Assembly (NCBI RefSeq): GCF_017086465.1
Contig: NZ_CP070961.1
Location: forward strand, 310,001 to 374,000
Reading direction: 5' to 3'
Source: Nocardioides sp. zg-1228
GTDB taxonomy: Bacteria; Actinomycetota; Actinomycetes; Propionibacteriales; Nocardioidaceae
DNA: 64,000 nucleotides
In this document: positions 32,493-42,794 of the stretch, piece by piece
Layout of the letters: every line of letters begins with the position of its first letter
How positions within the stretch are numbered: position 1 is the first letter of the stretch
Translations under genes and position numbers: made by a program
The notes under the pieces: model-generated
Told to the model about the DNA's origin: nothing
The model's input: the letters and a program-made list of their open reading frames with translations, nothing else
The model's database searches: none

Positions 32493-34841
32493 CTAGTCCT
32501 GTCCGGCGGTCCGCGGTGCCCCCGAGAGGAGGGCATCGAGCAGGAGGATCGCGCCGTCCTTGTCGAGGGGGTTGTTCTGGTTGCCGCACTTGGGCGACTG
32601 GATGCACGACGGGCAGCCGGTCGCGCACTCGCAGCTCGCGATCGCCTCCCGGGTGGCGTCGAGCCACGCGACCGCGGTGCGGAAGCCGCGCTCGGCGAAG
32701 CCGGCCCCACCCGGGTGGCCGTCGTAGACGAACACCGTCAGCAGGCCGGTGTCGGCGTGGCGCGCCGTGGAGACGCCACCGATGTCCCAGCGGTCGCAGG
32801 TCGCGAACAGTGGGAGCAGCCCGATCGAGCAGTGCTCGGCCGCGTGGGCCGCGCCCGGCACGTCCACGGCGGCGAGGCCGGCCTCGGCCACGACGTCGTC
32901 CGGCACCGTCCACCACACGGCCGTCGTGCGCAGGGTGCGCTCGGGCAGGTCGAGCGGCTCCTCCGCGACCACCTCGCCGGAGGGTTGGCGGCGCTTGAGG
33001 AAGGAGACCACCTGGTGGGAGACGTCCACCTCGCCCAGCGCGAGCTCGCAGCCGCCCCACGAGCGGCGCTCGCGGGTGGCGACGATGCCGATGTCGGTCA
33101 CCTCGCGGGCCGTGGTCGTGTAGGTGGGCTCGGCGCGGCGCATGGTGGCGACGTGGTGCTCGAGGTCGAGGTCCTCGACCAGCCAGGTCTCGCCCTGGTG
33201 GACGTAGACCGCACCGGCGTGCGCCTGGTTGTGCGCGCCACCGGCGTCGACCGTGCCGACCACCCGGCCGGTGCCGGCCTCGACCAGCTGCACCGGCGAC
33301 CCGCCCGCCGACCGGATGTCGGCCAGGTCGGCGGCCCGGCTGCGGTCGGTCCAGAACCATCCCCGGGGACGGCGGCGCAGCAGCCCCAGGGTCGTCAGGT
33401 CGTCGACGACCTCCCGGGCGCTGGGGCCGAACAGGGGCAGGTCGGTCTCGGTCAGCGGCTGCTCCTGGGCGGCCGCGCAGAGGTGCGGACCCATGACGTG
33501 GGGGTTGGCCGGGTCGAAGACCGACGCCTCGACCGGGGCGCCGATCAGCTTGTCGGGGTGGGTCACCAGGTAGGTGTCGAGCGGGTCGTCCTTGGCGACC
33601 AGCACCCCGAGCGCGTCCTGTGCGCCGCGCCCGGCCCGCCCGACCTGCTGCCAGAACGCCGCCCGGGTGCCCGGGAAGCCGGCGATGAGCACGGCGTCCA
33701 GGCCGCTGATGTCGATGCCGAGCTCGAGCGCGTTGGTCGCCGCCAGCCCGACCAGGTCGCCGCGACGCAGCGCGGCCTCGAGCGCGCGCCGCTCCTCGGG
33801 GAGGTAGCCGCCGCGGTAGGCCGCGACCCGCCCGGGCAGCGACGGGTCGACCTCGGCCAGCAGCTCGGAGGCCGACAGTGCGACCTGCTCGGCGCCGCGC
33901 CGCGACCGGATGAACGCCAGGGTGCGGACGTCCTCGGCGACGAGGTCGGCCAGCAGGTCGGCGACCTCCGACGCCGCGGCCCGGCGCACCGGGGCGCCGT
34001 TCTCGCCGGCGTGCGAGGTGAACGGCGGCTCCCACAGCAGGAGCGAGACCCGGCCGCGCGGCGAGTCGTCGCGGGTCAGCGCGACCACGTCGAGCCCGGT
34101 CAGCCGTGACGCGGTGACCTCCGGCTCGGCGACCGTCGCCGAGGCGAGCACGAACGTCGGGTGCGCGCCGTAGATCGCGCACACCCGCCGGAGCCGGCGC
34201 AGCACGTGCGACACGTGCGCGCCGAAGACGCCGCGGTAGTGGTGGCACTCGTCGACCACGACGTACTGCACCGACCCGAGCAGTCGCGACCACCGGTGGT
34301 GCGCGGGCAGCAGTGAGCGGTGGAGCATGTCGGGGTTGGTCAGGACGTACTCGCCGAAGTCGCGGGTCCAGTCGCGCTCCTCGCGCGAGCTGTCGCCGTC
34401 GTGGGCGGCCAGTCGTACGTCGAGGCCCAGCGACGACAGCCCGGCGAGCTGGTCGTGGGCCAGCGCCTTGGTGGGCGCGAGGTAGAGCACCGAGGCGCCC
34501 CGCTCGCCGCGCGGACCCCGGGCCGCCCGGATCGCCGAGAGCGCCGGGAGCTGGTAGGCCAGCGACTTCCCCGACGCGGTGCCGGTCGCGAGGATCACGT
34601 GGTCGCCCGCGTGGGCGGCGTCGGCGGCGACGACCTGGTGCCGCCAGGGCCGCGCCACGCCCTGGGCGGCGTACGCGCCACGCACGTCGTCGGGCACCCA
34701 GTCGGGCCAGTCCTCGTGCACCGCCTCGCGGGCCGGGAGCACCTCGAGGTGCCGCAGCCGGTCCTCGCGCCCGGGCACGCCGGCGAGCCGGCGGACCAGC
34801 GCGTCGACGGGTGGCAGGACGCCGGGGCGGGAGGGGTTCAC
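32493..34841 (-). CDS. DEAD/DEAH-box helicase of the helicase/secretion neighbourhood family
   Basis: 782 residues from GTG 34841. Motif I is ATGTASGKS, motif II VVDECHHYRG (DECH box), motif III ASATV, and motif VI QQVGRAGR. A C-terminal DUF1998-like domain carries CATGCPSCIQSPKC with four cysteines, probably metal-binding. This is the TIGR03817/Rv3649 family, always near the Tad genes in actinobacteria and related to MrfA-type 3'-5' DNA helicases in DNA repair. The frame stays open upstream; the start is judged from family length (about 770). Confidence 0.88.
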   Translation of the reverse strand: MNPSRPGVLPPVDALVRRLAGVPGREDRLRHLEVLPAREAVHEDWPDWVPDDVRGAYAAQGVARPWRHQVVAADAAHAGDHVILATGTASGKSLAYQLPALSAIRAARGPRGERGASVLYLAPTKALAHDQLAGLSSLGLDVRLAAHDGDSSREERDWTRDFGEYVLTNPDMLHRSLLPAHHRWSRLLGSVQYVVVDECHHYRGVFGAHVSHVLRRLRRVCAIYGAHPTFVLASATVAEPEVTASRLTGLDVVALTRDDSPRGRVSLLLWEPPFTSHAGENGAPVRRAAASEVADLLADLVAEDVRTLAFIRSRRGAEQVALSASELLAEVDPSLPGRVAAYRGGYLPEERRALEAALRRGDLVGLAATNALELGIDISGLDAVLIAGFPGTRAAFWQQVGRAGRGAQDALGVLVAKDDPLDTYLVTHPDKLIGAPVEASVFDPANPHVMGPHLCAAAQEQPLTETDLPLFGPSAREVVDDLTTLGLLRRRPRGWFWTDRSRAADLADIRSAGGSPVQLVEAGTGRVVGTVDAGGAHNQAHAGAVYVHQGETWLVEDLDLEHHVATMRRAEPTYTTTAREVTDIGIVATRERRSWGGCELALGEVDVSHQVVSFLKRRQPSGEVVAEEPLDLPERTLRTTAVWWTVPDDVVAEAGLAAVDVPGAAHAAEHCSIGLLPLFATCDRWDIGGVSTARHADTGLLTVFVYDGHPGGAGFAERGFRTAVAWLDATREAIASCECATGCPSCIQSPKCGNQNNPLDKDGAILLLDALLSGAPRTAGQD

Positions 34842-35027
34842 CCACGCAGTCTGGCAAAGGGCGGTGACGCCCGCCGGAGGTGGCGTCCGCCACCAACGCG
34901 ACACCATGTGGAGAGGACTCCTGCGCAACACGTGGGACTCGTGGTTTGATACGACCCGAAAGAACCAGGGGCACGTGCGTGCCTGAAGGCGCACTGTCCG
35001 AACGAATTCGGGGACCGGGGAGCAGTC

Positions 35028-35363
35028 GTGGATCTCACCCTTGCGACACGCGAGGTGGATGGCCGTGCCGTCGTCGCGGTGGGCGGCGAGATCGACGTCT
35101 ACACCGCGCCCAAGCTGCGCGACTGCATCACCGAGCTCGTCGGAGCCGGCACCTACGACATCGTCATCGACCTCGAGGCGGTCGAGTTCCTCGACTCCAC
35201 CGGTCTCGGCGTGCTCGTCGGCGGCCTGAAGAAGGTCCGCGCCCACGACGGCTCCCTCGACCTGGTCTGCACCCAGGAGCGGCTGCTCAAGATCTTCCGG
35301 ATCACCGGCCTGGCCAAGGTCTTCGTGATCCACGACTCGATCAGCATGGCCCCCGGCGCCTGA
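35028..35363 (+). CDS. STAS-domain anti-sigma-factor antagonist
   Basis: 111 residues from GTG 35028 with GGGGAG upstream. The STAS core has [15 protein letters not shown], where S57 is the predicted phosphorylation site recognised by RsbW-type kinases. Dephosphorylated antagonists free an alternative sigma factor by binding the anti-sigma kinase. No kinase or sigma gene is nearby. A small hairpin CCGAA-CGAA-TTCGG (34997-35010) lies in the leader. Confidence 0.9.
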   Translation: MDLTLATREVDGRAVVAVGGEIDVYTAPKLRDCITELVGAGTYDIVIDLEAVEFLDSTGLGVLVGGLKKVRAHDGSLDLVCTQERLLKIFRITGLAKVFVIHDSISMAPGA

Positions 35364-35407
35364 CCCACCGGCTGTCCCGCAGCCCGGCCCTGCGCCGCGC
35401 GCCACCA

Positions 35408-35434
35408 CCCCTCCGGACGTGCCCGGAGGGGTTT
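35408..35434 (+). terminator. Terminator after the STAS gene
   Basis: CCCCTCCGG (35408-35416) pairs with CCGGAGGGG (35423-35431), six-base loop, followed by TTT. A classical intrinsic terminator 45 bases after the stop. Confidence 0.85.
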
Positions 35435-35460
35435 CGTCGTTCCCGGACCCGACGCCGCGG

Positions 35461-35510
35461 TGTGGTCTGGGTCACGCCGCCCCGTGATCTGGGTCACGTC
35501 TGCGTAGACT
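35461..35510 (+). promoter_or_regulatory. hppA promoter with two tandem Crp-like sites
   Basis: Site 1 is TGTGGTCTGGGTCACG (35461-35476) and site 2 is CGTGATCTGGGTCACG (35483-35498). The centres are 22 bp apart, two helical turns, and both share TCTGGGTCACG. Site 2 has both perfect half-sites GTGA/TCAC. A good -10, TAGACT, follows at 35505-35510. Site 2 covers the -35 region, so repression or a class II-like arrangement is possible. Confidence 0.65.
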
Positions 35511-35564
35511 CCGGCGCGTTCACGGATCTTTTCCAGCAGCAGCTCAAGTCCGAGGAGGACACGC

Positions 35565-37889
<2,325 letters not shown>

Positions 37890-37939
37890 CCCGCTCCACC
37901 CCGGGCCCCGCGAGGGGGCCGGGTCGCTCCACCCGCCCC

Positions 37940-37969
37940 GGCGGCCGGTCGCTCCTGCGACCGGCCGCC
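37940..37969. terminator. Terminator after hppA
   Basis: A perfect 13-bp stem, GGCGGCCGGTCGC and its complement, closes a four-base loop (TCCT), about 50 bases after the hppA stop and before the convergent MMPL gene. Confidence 0.85.
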
Positions 37970-38039
37970 GTCGGCGTTCCGGGGTAGGACGGGGCGGGAC
38001 TCGCGAGCCGGCGGTCGTACGCAGGGCGCGACCGAGGCG

Positions 38040-40160
38040 TCAGCCTCCCGGACGCCACCAGTTGCGCTCGCCCAGCAGCGTCATCGCCGCAGGCAGCAGC
38101 AGCCCGCGGACCACCGTGACGTCGAGCAGGATCGCCACGGTCATCCCGACGCCGACCTCCTTGACCGCCACCAGCTCGCCGGCGGCGAACCCGATGAACA
38201 CCACCGAGATGGCCAGCGCGGCCAGCGTGACGACGGGCCCGGACGCGGTGATGCCCGCGAGCACCGCGCGGTCGTTGGCGGCCCGGCTGCCGGGCGCGGG
38301 GACCGGCCGGTTGCGGCGCGCCACCGGCGGGAGGTCCCACTCCTCCTTGATGCGGGCGACGAGGAACACGTGGTAGTCCATCGAGAGCCCGAAGGCGAAC
38401 ATGAACAGCAGCAGGGGCGTGGTCAGGTCGAGGCTGCCGGTCGCGGTCCCGCCGAGCAGCGGGCCGCCCCAGCCGTGCTGGAAGACCAGCGTGACGACCC
38501 CGAGCATGGCCGCCAGCGAGAGCAGGTTGAGCAGCAGGGTCTTGGCGGCGACCACCGGCGCCCCGGTGAGCCGCAGCAGGAGCAGGCCGGCCACGAGCAC
38601 GACCGCCGCGACGGCCAGCGGCGCACGCTCGGCCAGCGCGGCGCGCGCGTCGACCAGCTCGGCGGCGGGCCCGCCGACCTGCACGCGTACGTCGTCGCCG
38701 AGCGCGCGGACGTCGGCGACCACCCGCTGCGCCGCCGGTCCGCTGGTGGTGCCCTGGGGCATCACGGTGTAGCGGCTCCAGCCGTCGGGCAGGCCGTCGC
38801 GCAGGAAGACGTCCTCGACGTCGTCGAGCGCAGCCATCCCCTCGGCGAGCGCGGTGAGCCGCGGGTCGTCGGGCGGCGCGTCGACGAGCACGTCGATCGG
38901 TGCGGTCGCGACGTCGGGGTAGTCGCGCTCGATCACCTCGACGACGGTGCGGGCCTCGCTGCCCGGGGGCAGCGACCGCGCGTCGGAGGCGCCCAGCTCG
39001 AGGCCGAGCAGGGGAGCGGCCAGCACGAGGAGGAGCCCGGTCGTGGTGACCAGCACGGGCCACGGCCGCGCCTGCGCCAGCCGGGCGAGGCGGGCGAGCA
39101 CCGAGCGCTCGGGCGGCCTCGCGGGTCGTCCCCAGGCGCCGCGGTCGGCGGCGGGCACCCGCCGGTGGGCGACGGACAGCAGCGCGGGCGTGAGGGTGAG
39201 GCCGGCGGTGGTGACGACGGCGACCGCGACCAGCCCGCCGACCGCCATGCCGGTGAGCAGCGGGTCGCCGAGCAGCAGCAGGGCCGCCACGGCCGAGCCG
39301 ACCGTGACGCCGGAGACCAGCACCGTGCGCCCGGCGGTGGCCAGCGTCCTGCCGAGCACCGCCTCGAGGTCCGCACGACGACCCGCGGCCGCGCGCTCCT
39401 CGCGGAAGCGGGCCAGCACGAGCAGGCTGTAGTCGACGCAGAGGCCCAGGCCCAGCACGGTGACGACGTTGACCGCGAAGTCGCTGACGGAGGCGACGCC
39501 TGCCAGACCCGCGAGCGCCAGCAGCGAGACGGAGACCGCTGCGAGCGCCGTGACGACCGGCAGCACGCCGGCGACGAGTCCGCCCAGGGCCACGGCGAGC
39601 AGCACGAGGAGCACCACGAGGGCCGCGCCCTCGCCGCGCGCGGCGTCCTGGACGGCCTGGTCGGTGAAGGTCCGCTCGGCCAGCAGGTCGCCGCCGACGG
39701 CGACGTCGGGGAAGGGGGTCTCGCGCAGCGCGTCGGCGATGCGGTCCGCCAGGGCCAGGGCCTCGTCGTCGCCGAGCGCGTGGTCGAGCTCGACCTCCAC
39801 CACCGCGCTGCTGCGGTCCTCGGCCACGAGCTCGTAGGCACCGGTCGTCCACGGGTCCCGCACGTCGACCACGCCGGGCAGCTCGCGGATCGCGAACAGC
39901 ACCTCCCCGGCCGCCTCGCTCGTGGCGGGGGCGACCGGGTCGGCGCCCGAGAGCAGCGCCACCACCCGTTCGCCCTCGGTGTCGAGGGCGTCGAGCCGCT
40001 CGTCGACGACGCTCGACTCGGCCCCGGCGCGCGGACCGACGTCCTCGGCGTGGTCGAAGACCGATCCGCCCAGCACGGCACCTGCCACGACCAGCACCGC
40101 CCACAGGGCCAGCACCACCGTCCGCCGGCGGTGCACCCACCGGCCCATCCGCTCCAGCAC
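38040..40160 (-). CDS. MMPL/RND-family membrane transporter
   Basis: 706 residues. The arrangement is one transmembrane segment, a periplasmic loop (about 40-165), a block of five to six segments, a second loop (about 390-500) and another block of segments. Paired SSD-like regions such as GLGLCVDYSLLVLARFREE and FMFAFGLSMDYHVFLVARIKEE carry the conserved Asp-Tyr pair that relays protons in MmpL proteins. Lipids or hydrophobic compounds are the usual cargo. GTG start at 40160; a palindrome overlaps its presumed promoter. Confidence 0.88.
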   Translation of the reverse strand: MLERMGRWVHRRRTVVLALWAVLVVAGAVLGGSVFDHAEDVGPRAGAESSVVDERLDALDTEGERVVALLSGADPVAPATSEAAGEVLFAIRELPGVVDVRDPWTTGAYELVAEDRSSAVVEVELDHALGDDEALALADRIADALRETPFPDVAVGGDLLAERTFTDQAVQDAARGEGAALVVLLVLLAVALGGLVAGVLPVVTALAAVSVSLLALAGLAGVASVSDFAVNVVTVLGLGLCVDYSLLVLARFREERAAAGRRADLEAVLGRTLATAGRTVLVSGVTVGSAVAALLLLGDPLLTGMAVGGLVAVAVVTTAGLTLTPALLSVAHRRVPAADRGAWGRPARPPERSVLARLARLAQARPWPVLVTTTGLLLVLAAPLLGLELGASDARSLPPGSEARTVVEVIERDYPDVATAPIDVLVDAPPDDPRLTALAEGMAALDDVEDVFLRDGLPDGWSRYTVMPQGTTSGPAAQRVVADVRALGDDVRVQVGGPAAELVDARAALAERAPLAVAAVVLVAGLLLLRLTGAPVVAAKTLLLNLLSLAAMLGVVTLVFQHGWGGPLLGGTATGSLDLTTPLLLFMFAFGLSMDYHVFLVARIKEEWDLPPVARRNRPVPAPGSRAANDRAVLAGITASGPVVTLAALAISVVFIGFAAGELVAVKEVGVGMTVAILLDVTVVRGLLLPAAMTLLGERNWWRPGG

Positions 40161-40163
40161 GCG

Positions 40164-40177
40164 GTGACTCTAGTCAC
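40164..40177 (-). promoter_or_regulatory. Palindrome over the MMPL promoter
   Basis: GTGACT-CT-AGTCAC lies four bases upstream of the MMPL GTG start. On the minus strand it contains TAGAGT, a possible -10 hexamer, which would give a leaderless message. A repressor bound here would cover the promoter. Confidence 0.4.
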
Positions 40178-40223
40178 GGCCGCGGCCGCCGGGGGCGGAC
40201 GTCGGCTGATGGCCCGGACGCCG

Positions 40224-41117
40224 TCAGCGCTCGCCGAAGTGCGGTCGGGTCAGCTCCTCGGCCAGCCCGCCGAGCGCGGTGTGGTCGTCGGTGTCGCCGG
40301 TGTGCGGCCCCTGCAGCCACTGGGCGAACGACCAGACCTCGGAGAGGCGCCACTCGAGGTCGAACAGCCGCACCATCTGCGGGTCGTGGTCGACGTCGCG
40401 GCCCTCGTGCACCAGCGTGGCGAGGTCGCGCTCGCGCGGCGCCAGGAGCAACGACTCCCAGTCGACGAGCCAGGTGCGGCCCCGGGCCAGCCACTGGTTG
40501 CGCACGTGTGGCTCACCGTGGGTGACGACGTACGTCGCGGGGTCGGCGAGCTGGACCAGGCGCCCGTGCTCGCGTGCCCACCCGCCCACAGCGGCGAGGT
40601 GCTCCAGCAGGAGCCCGCGGGCGGCCGGGCCGAGCGGCCCGACCCAGTCGCGCTGGAGCAGGTCGCGCAGCAGGATCGACAGGTCGGACGGAATCTCGGT
40701 CCCCCAGGCGCGTGCCGTGGCCGGTGCCGGCGCGGCGTGCAGGTCGGCGAGCATGCCGGGCAGCTCGGGGACGGACGCCTCCGGGCGTCGCCCCTGCAGC
40801 CAACCGGTCACGCTCGCCGTGCGCGCGCCGAGCGGCACGGTGAAGGCGTCGTCGGCGCTCGGGACGGACGGCCACACGAAGGGTAGGTCGAGGGCGGCCG
40901 CTGCGGCGTACGCCGCCTCGAGGGTCGCCCGCGTGTGGCGGGGGAGGTCGGGGTCGAGGGTCAGGAACAGGATCGGCTCCCCGGCCACGTCCACCCGCCA
41001 GTGGTGCGCCCCCCACCCGACCGGCAGGTGCTCGACGGCATCGGCGCGCGGCTCCCAGTGCCGACGGACGAGCGCCAGCACATCGTCATCGGTCACGTCC
41101 GGGGGGCGTTCGAGCAC
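40224..41117 (-). CDS. Aminoglycoside-phosphotransferase-fold kinase
   Basis: 297 residues. The catalytic loop is VVTHGEPHVRNQW (Brenner motif, with E in place of the usual D) and the metal-binding aspartate is in WLVDWESL. The protein kinase-like APH fold phosphorylates small hydroxyl compounds. Chromosomal members seldom confer resistance, so the substrate is open. It is divergent from the methyltransferase gene with only 38 bases between starts. Confidence 0.75.
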   Translation of the reverse strand: MLERPPDVTDDDVLALVRRHWEPRADAVEHLPVGWGAHHWRVDVAGEPILFLTLDPDLPRHTRATLEAAYAAAAALDLPFVWPSVPSADDAFTVPLGARTASVTGWLQGRRPEASVPELPGMLADLHAAPAPATARAWGTEIPSDLSILLRDLLQRDWVGPLGPAARGLLLEHLAAVGGWAREHGRLVQLADPATYVVTHGEPHVRNQWLARGRTWLVDWESLLLAPRERDLATLVHEGRDVDHDPQMVRLFDLEWRLSEVWSFAQWLQGPHTGDTDDHTALGGLAEELTRPHFGER

Positions 41118-41155
41118 CCCGGCATCGTGGCACGGTCGTCTGGAAGGCTGGGGCC

Positions 41156-42637
41156 ATGCCGTCCGACCTCGACCTCGCCGCCCCGCTGCGCGAGGCCCTG
41201 CTCGCCGCCGACTTCACCTACGACCGGGTCGCCGAGGCCATCGGGGAGGAGGCCCACCGCGCGCTCGGGCGCAACGAGACCCTGCCCGCGCTGCGGCGTA
41301 CGACGTCGGGCTCGGCGCTCGACACCCTCGTGCGCCTGTTCCTGCTGCAGGCGCCGGTCGCGCGCGACGCGGCCGAGCGGGCGTTGCCGGGCCTGGTCGA
41401 CCGGCTCTGCAACGCAGGCCTGCTCGAGCAGAGCGTGGCCGAGGTGGCCGCCCGCACCGACTGCCGGCCCTACGCCACCGACGAGCGCGACCTGTGGGTG
41501 GTCTCCGACCTGACGCCCGGTCTCGACGGTGCACCGGTCGCCGTCGGGCCCGACCACGTGCTGGGCATCTCGAGCGCGTCGACGAGCCTGGCGCAGCTGA
41601 CCATGCGCGAGCCGGTCGACAGCGCGCTCGACTTGGGCACCGGGTGCGGGGTGCAGGCGCTGCACCTCGCGGCCCACGCCGGCACCGTCGTGGCCACCGA
41701 CGTCAACCAGCGCGCGCTCTGGATGACGCGCCTCAACGCGGCGCTCAACGAGGTGGAGGTCGACGTCCGCGGCGGCTCGTTCTTCGAGCCGGTGGCCGGC
41801 GAGCGCTTCGACCTGATCAGCACCAACCCGCCGTTCGTGATCTCCCCGGCGACGGGGGAGCGGCTGGTCTACCGCGACTCCGGCCTGCCCGGCGACCGCG
41901 TCGTCGAGCACATCGTCCGCACCGGGCCCGACCACCTCACCGAGGGCGGCTGGCTGCAGGTGCTGGCCAACTGGGCGATCGTGGCGGGCCGGCCGTGGGA
42001 CGAGCGGCTCGGCACCTGGCTGCGCGACGACTGCGACGCGCTCGTCGTGCAGCGCGAGACCCTGGACCCCGCCGCCTACGTCGAGCTGTGGCTCAAGGAC
42101 AGCGGCCACCACGGTCGCCCGGGCTACGCCGAGCGCTACGACACCTGGCTGTCGTGGCTGGAGGAGGTCGGCATCGAGGGGGTCGGGTTCGGCTGGATCA
42201 ACGTGCGCCTCGGCGGCACCGGTCAGGTGGGCTCGCGCCACGACCTGCTGGAGTGGCCCTACGACGTGGAGCAGCCCATCGGCCCGGCGATCCACGCGTG
42301 GGGCGAGTCGGTCGCCGACCTGCGCGACCTCTCCGACGAGGCGCTGCTCGCGACCCGGCTGCGGGCCCGCGAGGACGTGCAGCAGGAGACGGTCGGGCGC
42401 CCCGGCGCCGAGGACCCGGAGGCGATCGTGCTGCGCCAGCACCGCGGCTTCCGGCGCGCCCGGACCGCCGACACGGTCGAGGCCGCGCTCGTTGGCGCGA
42501 GTGACGGCGACCTCACGCTCGGCCAGCTGCTCGGCGCCCTGGCGACCCTGGTCGGGCGGGACGAGGCCGACCTCCGGTCCGGCTACCTCTCGGTGGTGCG
42601 CGAGCTGGTGGGCGAGGGCTTCCTGGCGCTCGGCTGA
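41156..42637 (+). CDS. HemK-like class I methyltransferase with N-terminal helical domain
   Basis: 493 residues. Residues about 1-110 form a helical domain often seen in actinobacterial DUF7059-type methyltransferases. SAM motif I is ALDLGTGCGVQALHLA, and ISTNPPFVISP has the NPPF motif of enzymes that methylate amino groups of proteins or nucleic acids (PrmC/HemK, RsmC-like). A C-terminal extension of about 170 residues has no recognised function. ATG 41156. Confidence 0.82.
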   Translation: MPSDLDLAAPLREALLAADFTYDRVAEAIGEEAHRALGRNETLPALRRTTSGSALDTLVRLFLLQAPVARDAAERALPGLVDRLCNAGLLEQSVAEVAARTDCRPYATDERDLWVVSDLTPGLDGAPVAVGPDHVLGISSASTSLAQLTMREPVDSALDLGTGCGVQALHLAAHAGTVVATDVNQRALWMTRLNAALNEVEVDVRGGSFFEPVAGERFDLISTNPPFVISPATGERLVYRDSGLPGDRVVEHIVRTGPDHLTEGGWLQVLANWAIVAGRPWDERLGTWLRDDCDALVVQRETLDPAAYVELWLKDSGHHGRPGYAERYDTWLSWLEEVGIEGVGFGWINVRLGGTGQVGSRHDLLEWPYDVEQPIGPAIHAWGESVADLRDLSDEALLATRLRAREDVQQETVGRPGAEDPEAIVLRQHRGFRRARTADTVEAALVGASDGDLTLGQLLGALATLVGRDEADLRSGYLSVVRELVGEGFLALG

Positions 42638-42720
42638 GCCGTCGCGCCGGGTCGGGCCACCCGACCGGGTGGGGTGGTCGGTGCCCTTGTGCCGGGAGGT
42701 GACCAAAAGACGATCGCTCG

Positions 42721-42750
42721 TTGACGTGACCCCGCTCACATGCCTACGTT
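42721..42750 (+). promoter_or_regulatory. Promoter with Crp-like site for the sugar dehydrogenase operon
   Basis: TTGACG (42721-42726) and TACGTT (42745-42750) are -35 and -10 hexamers with an 18-base spacer. The Crp-type palindrome CGTGACCCCGCTCACA (42725-42740) fills that spacer, with both half-sites GTGA/TCAC exact. This position predicts repression. Confidence 0.65.
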
Positions 42751-42794
42751 GCAGATCGGCTCCTCGCCACCTCGGGATACAGGAGAACCATCTG

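Noticed and set aside
34842-35408. Upstream extension of the helicase frame beyond GTG 34841
   Set aside because: The extension would overlap the STAS gene on the other strand, and the family length is met from 34841.
40224-41117. APH-fold gene as an antibiotic-resistance determinant
   Set aside because: Chromosomal APH-fold kinases are diverse and mostly not resistance enzymes. The catalytic loop has E in place of D and the context shows no mobility.
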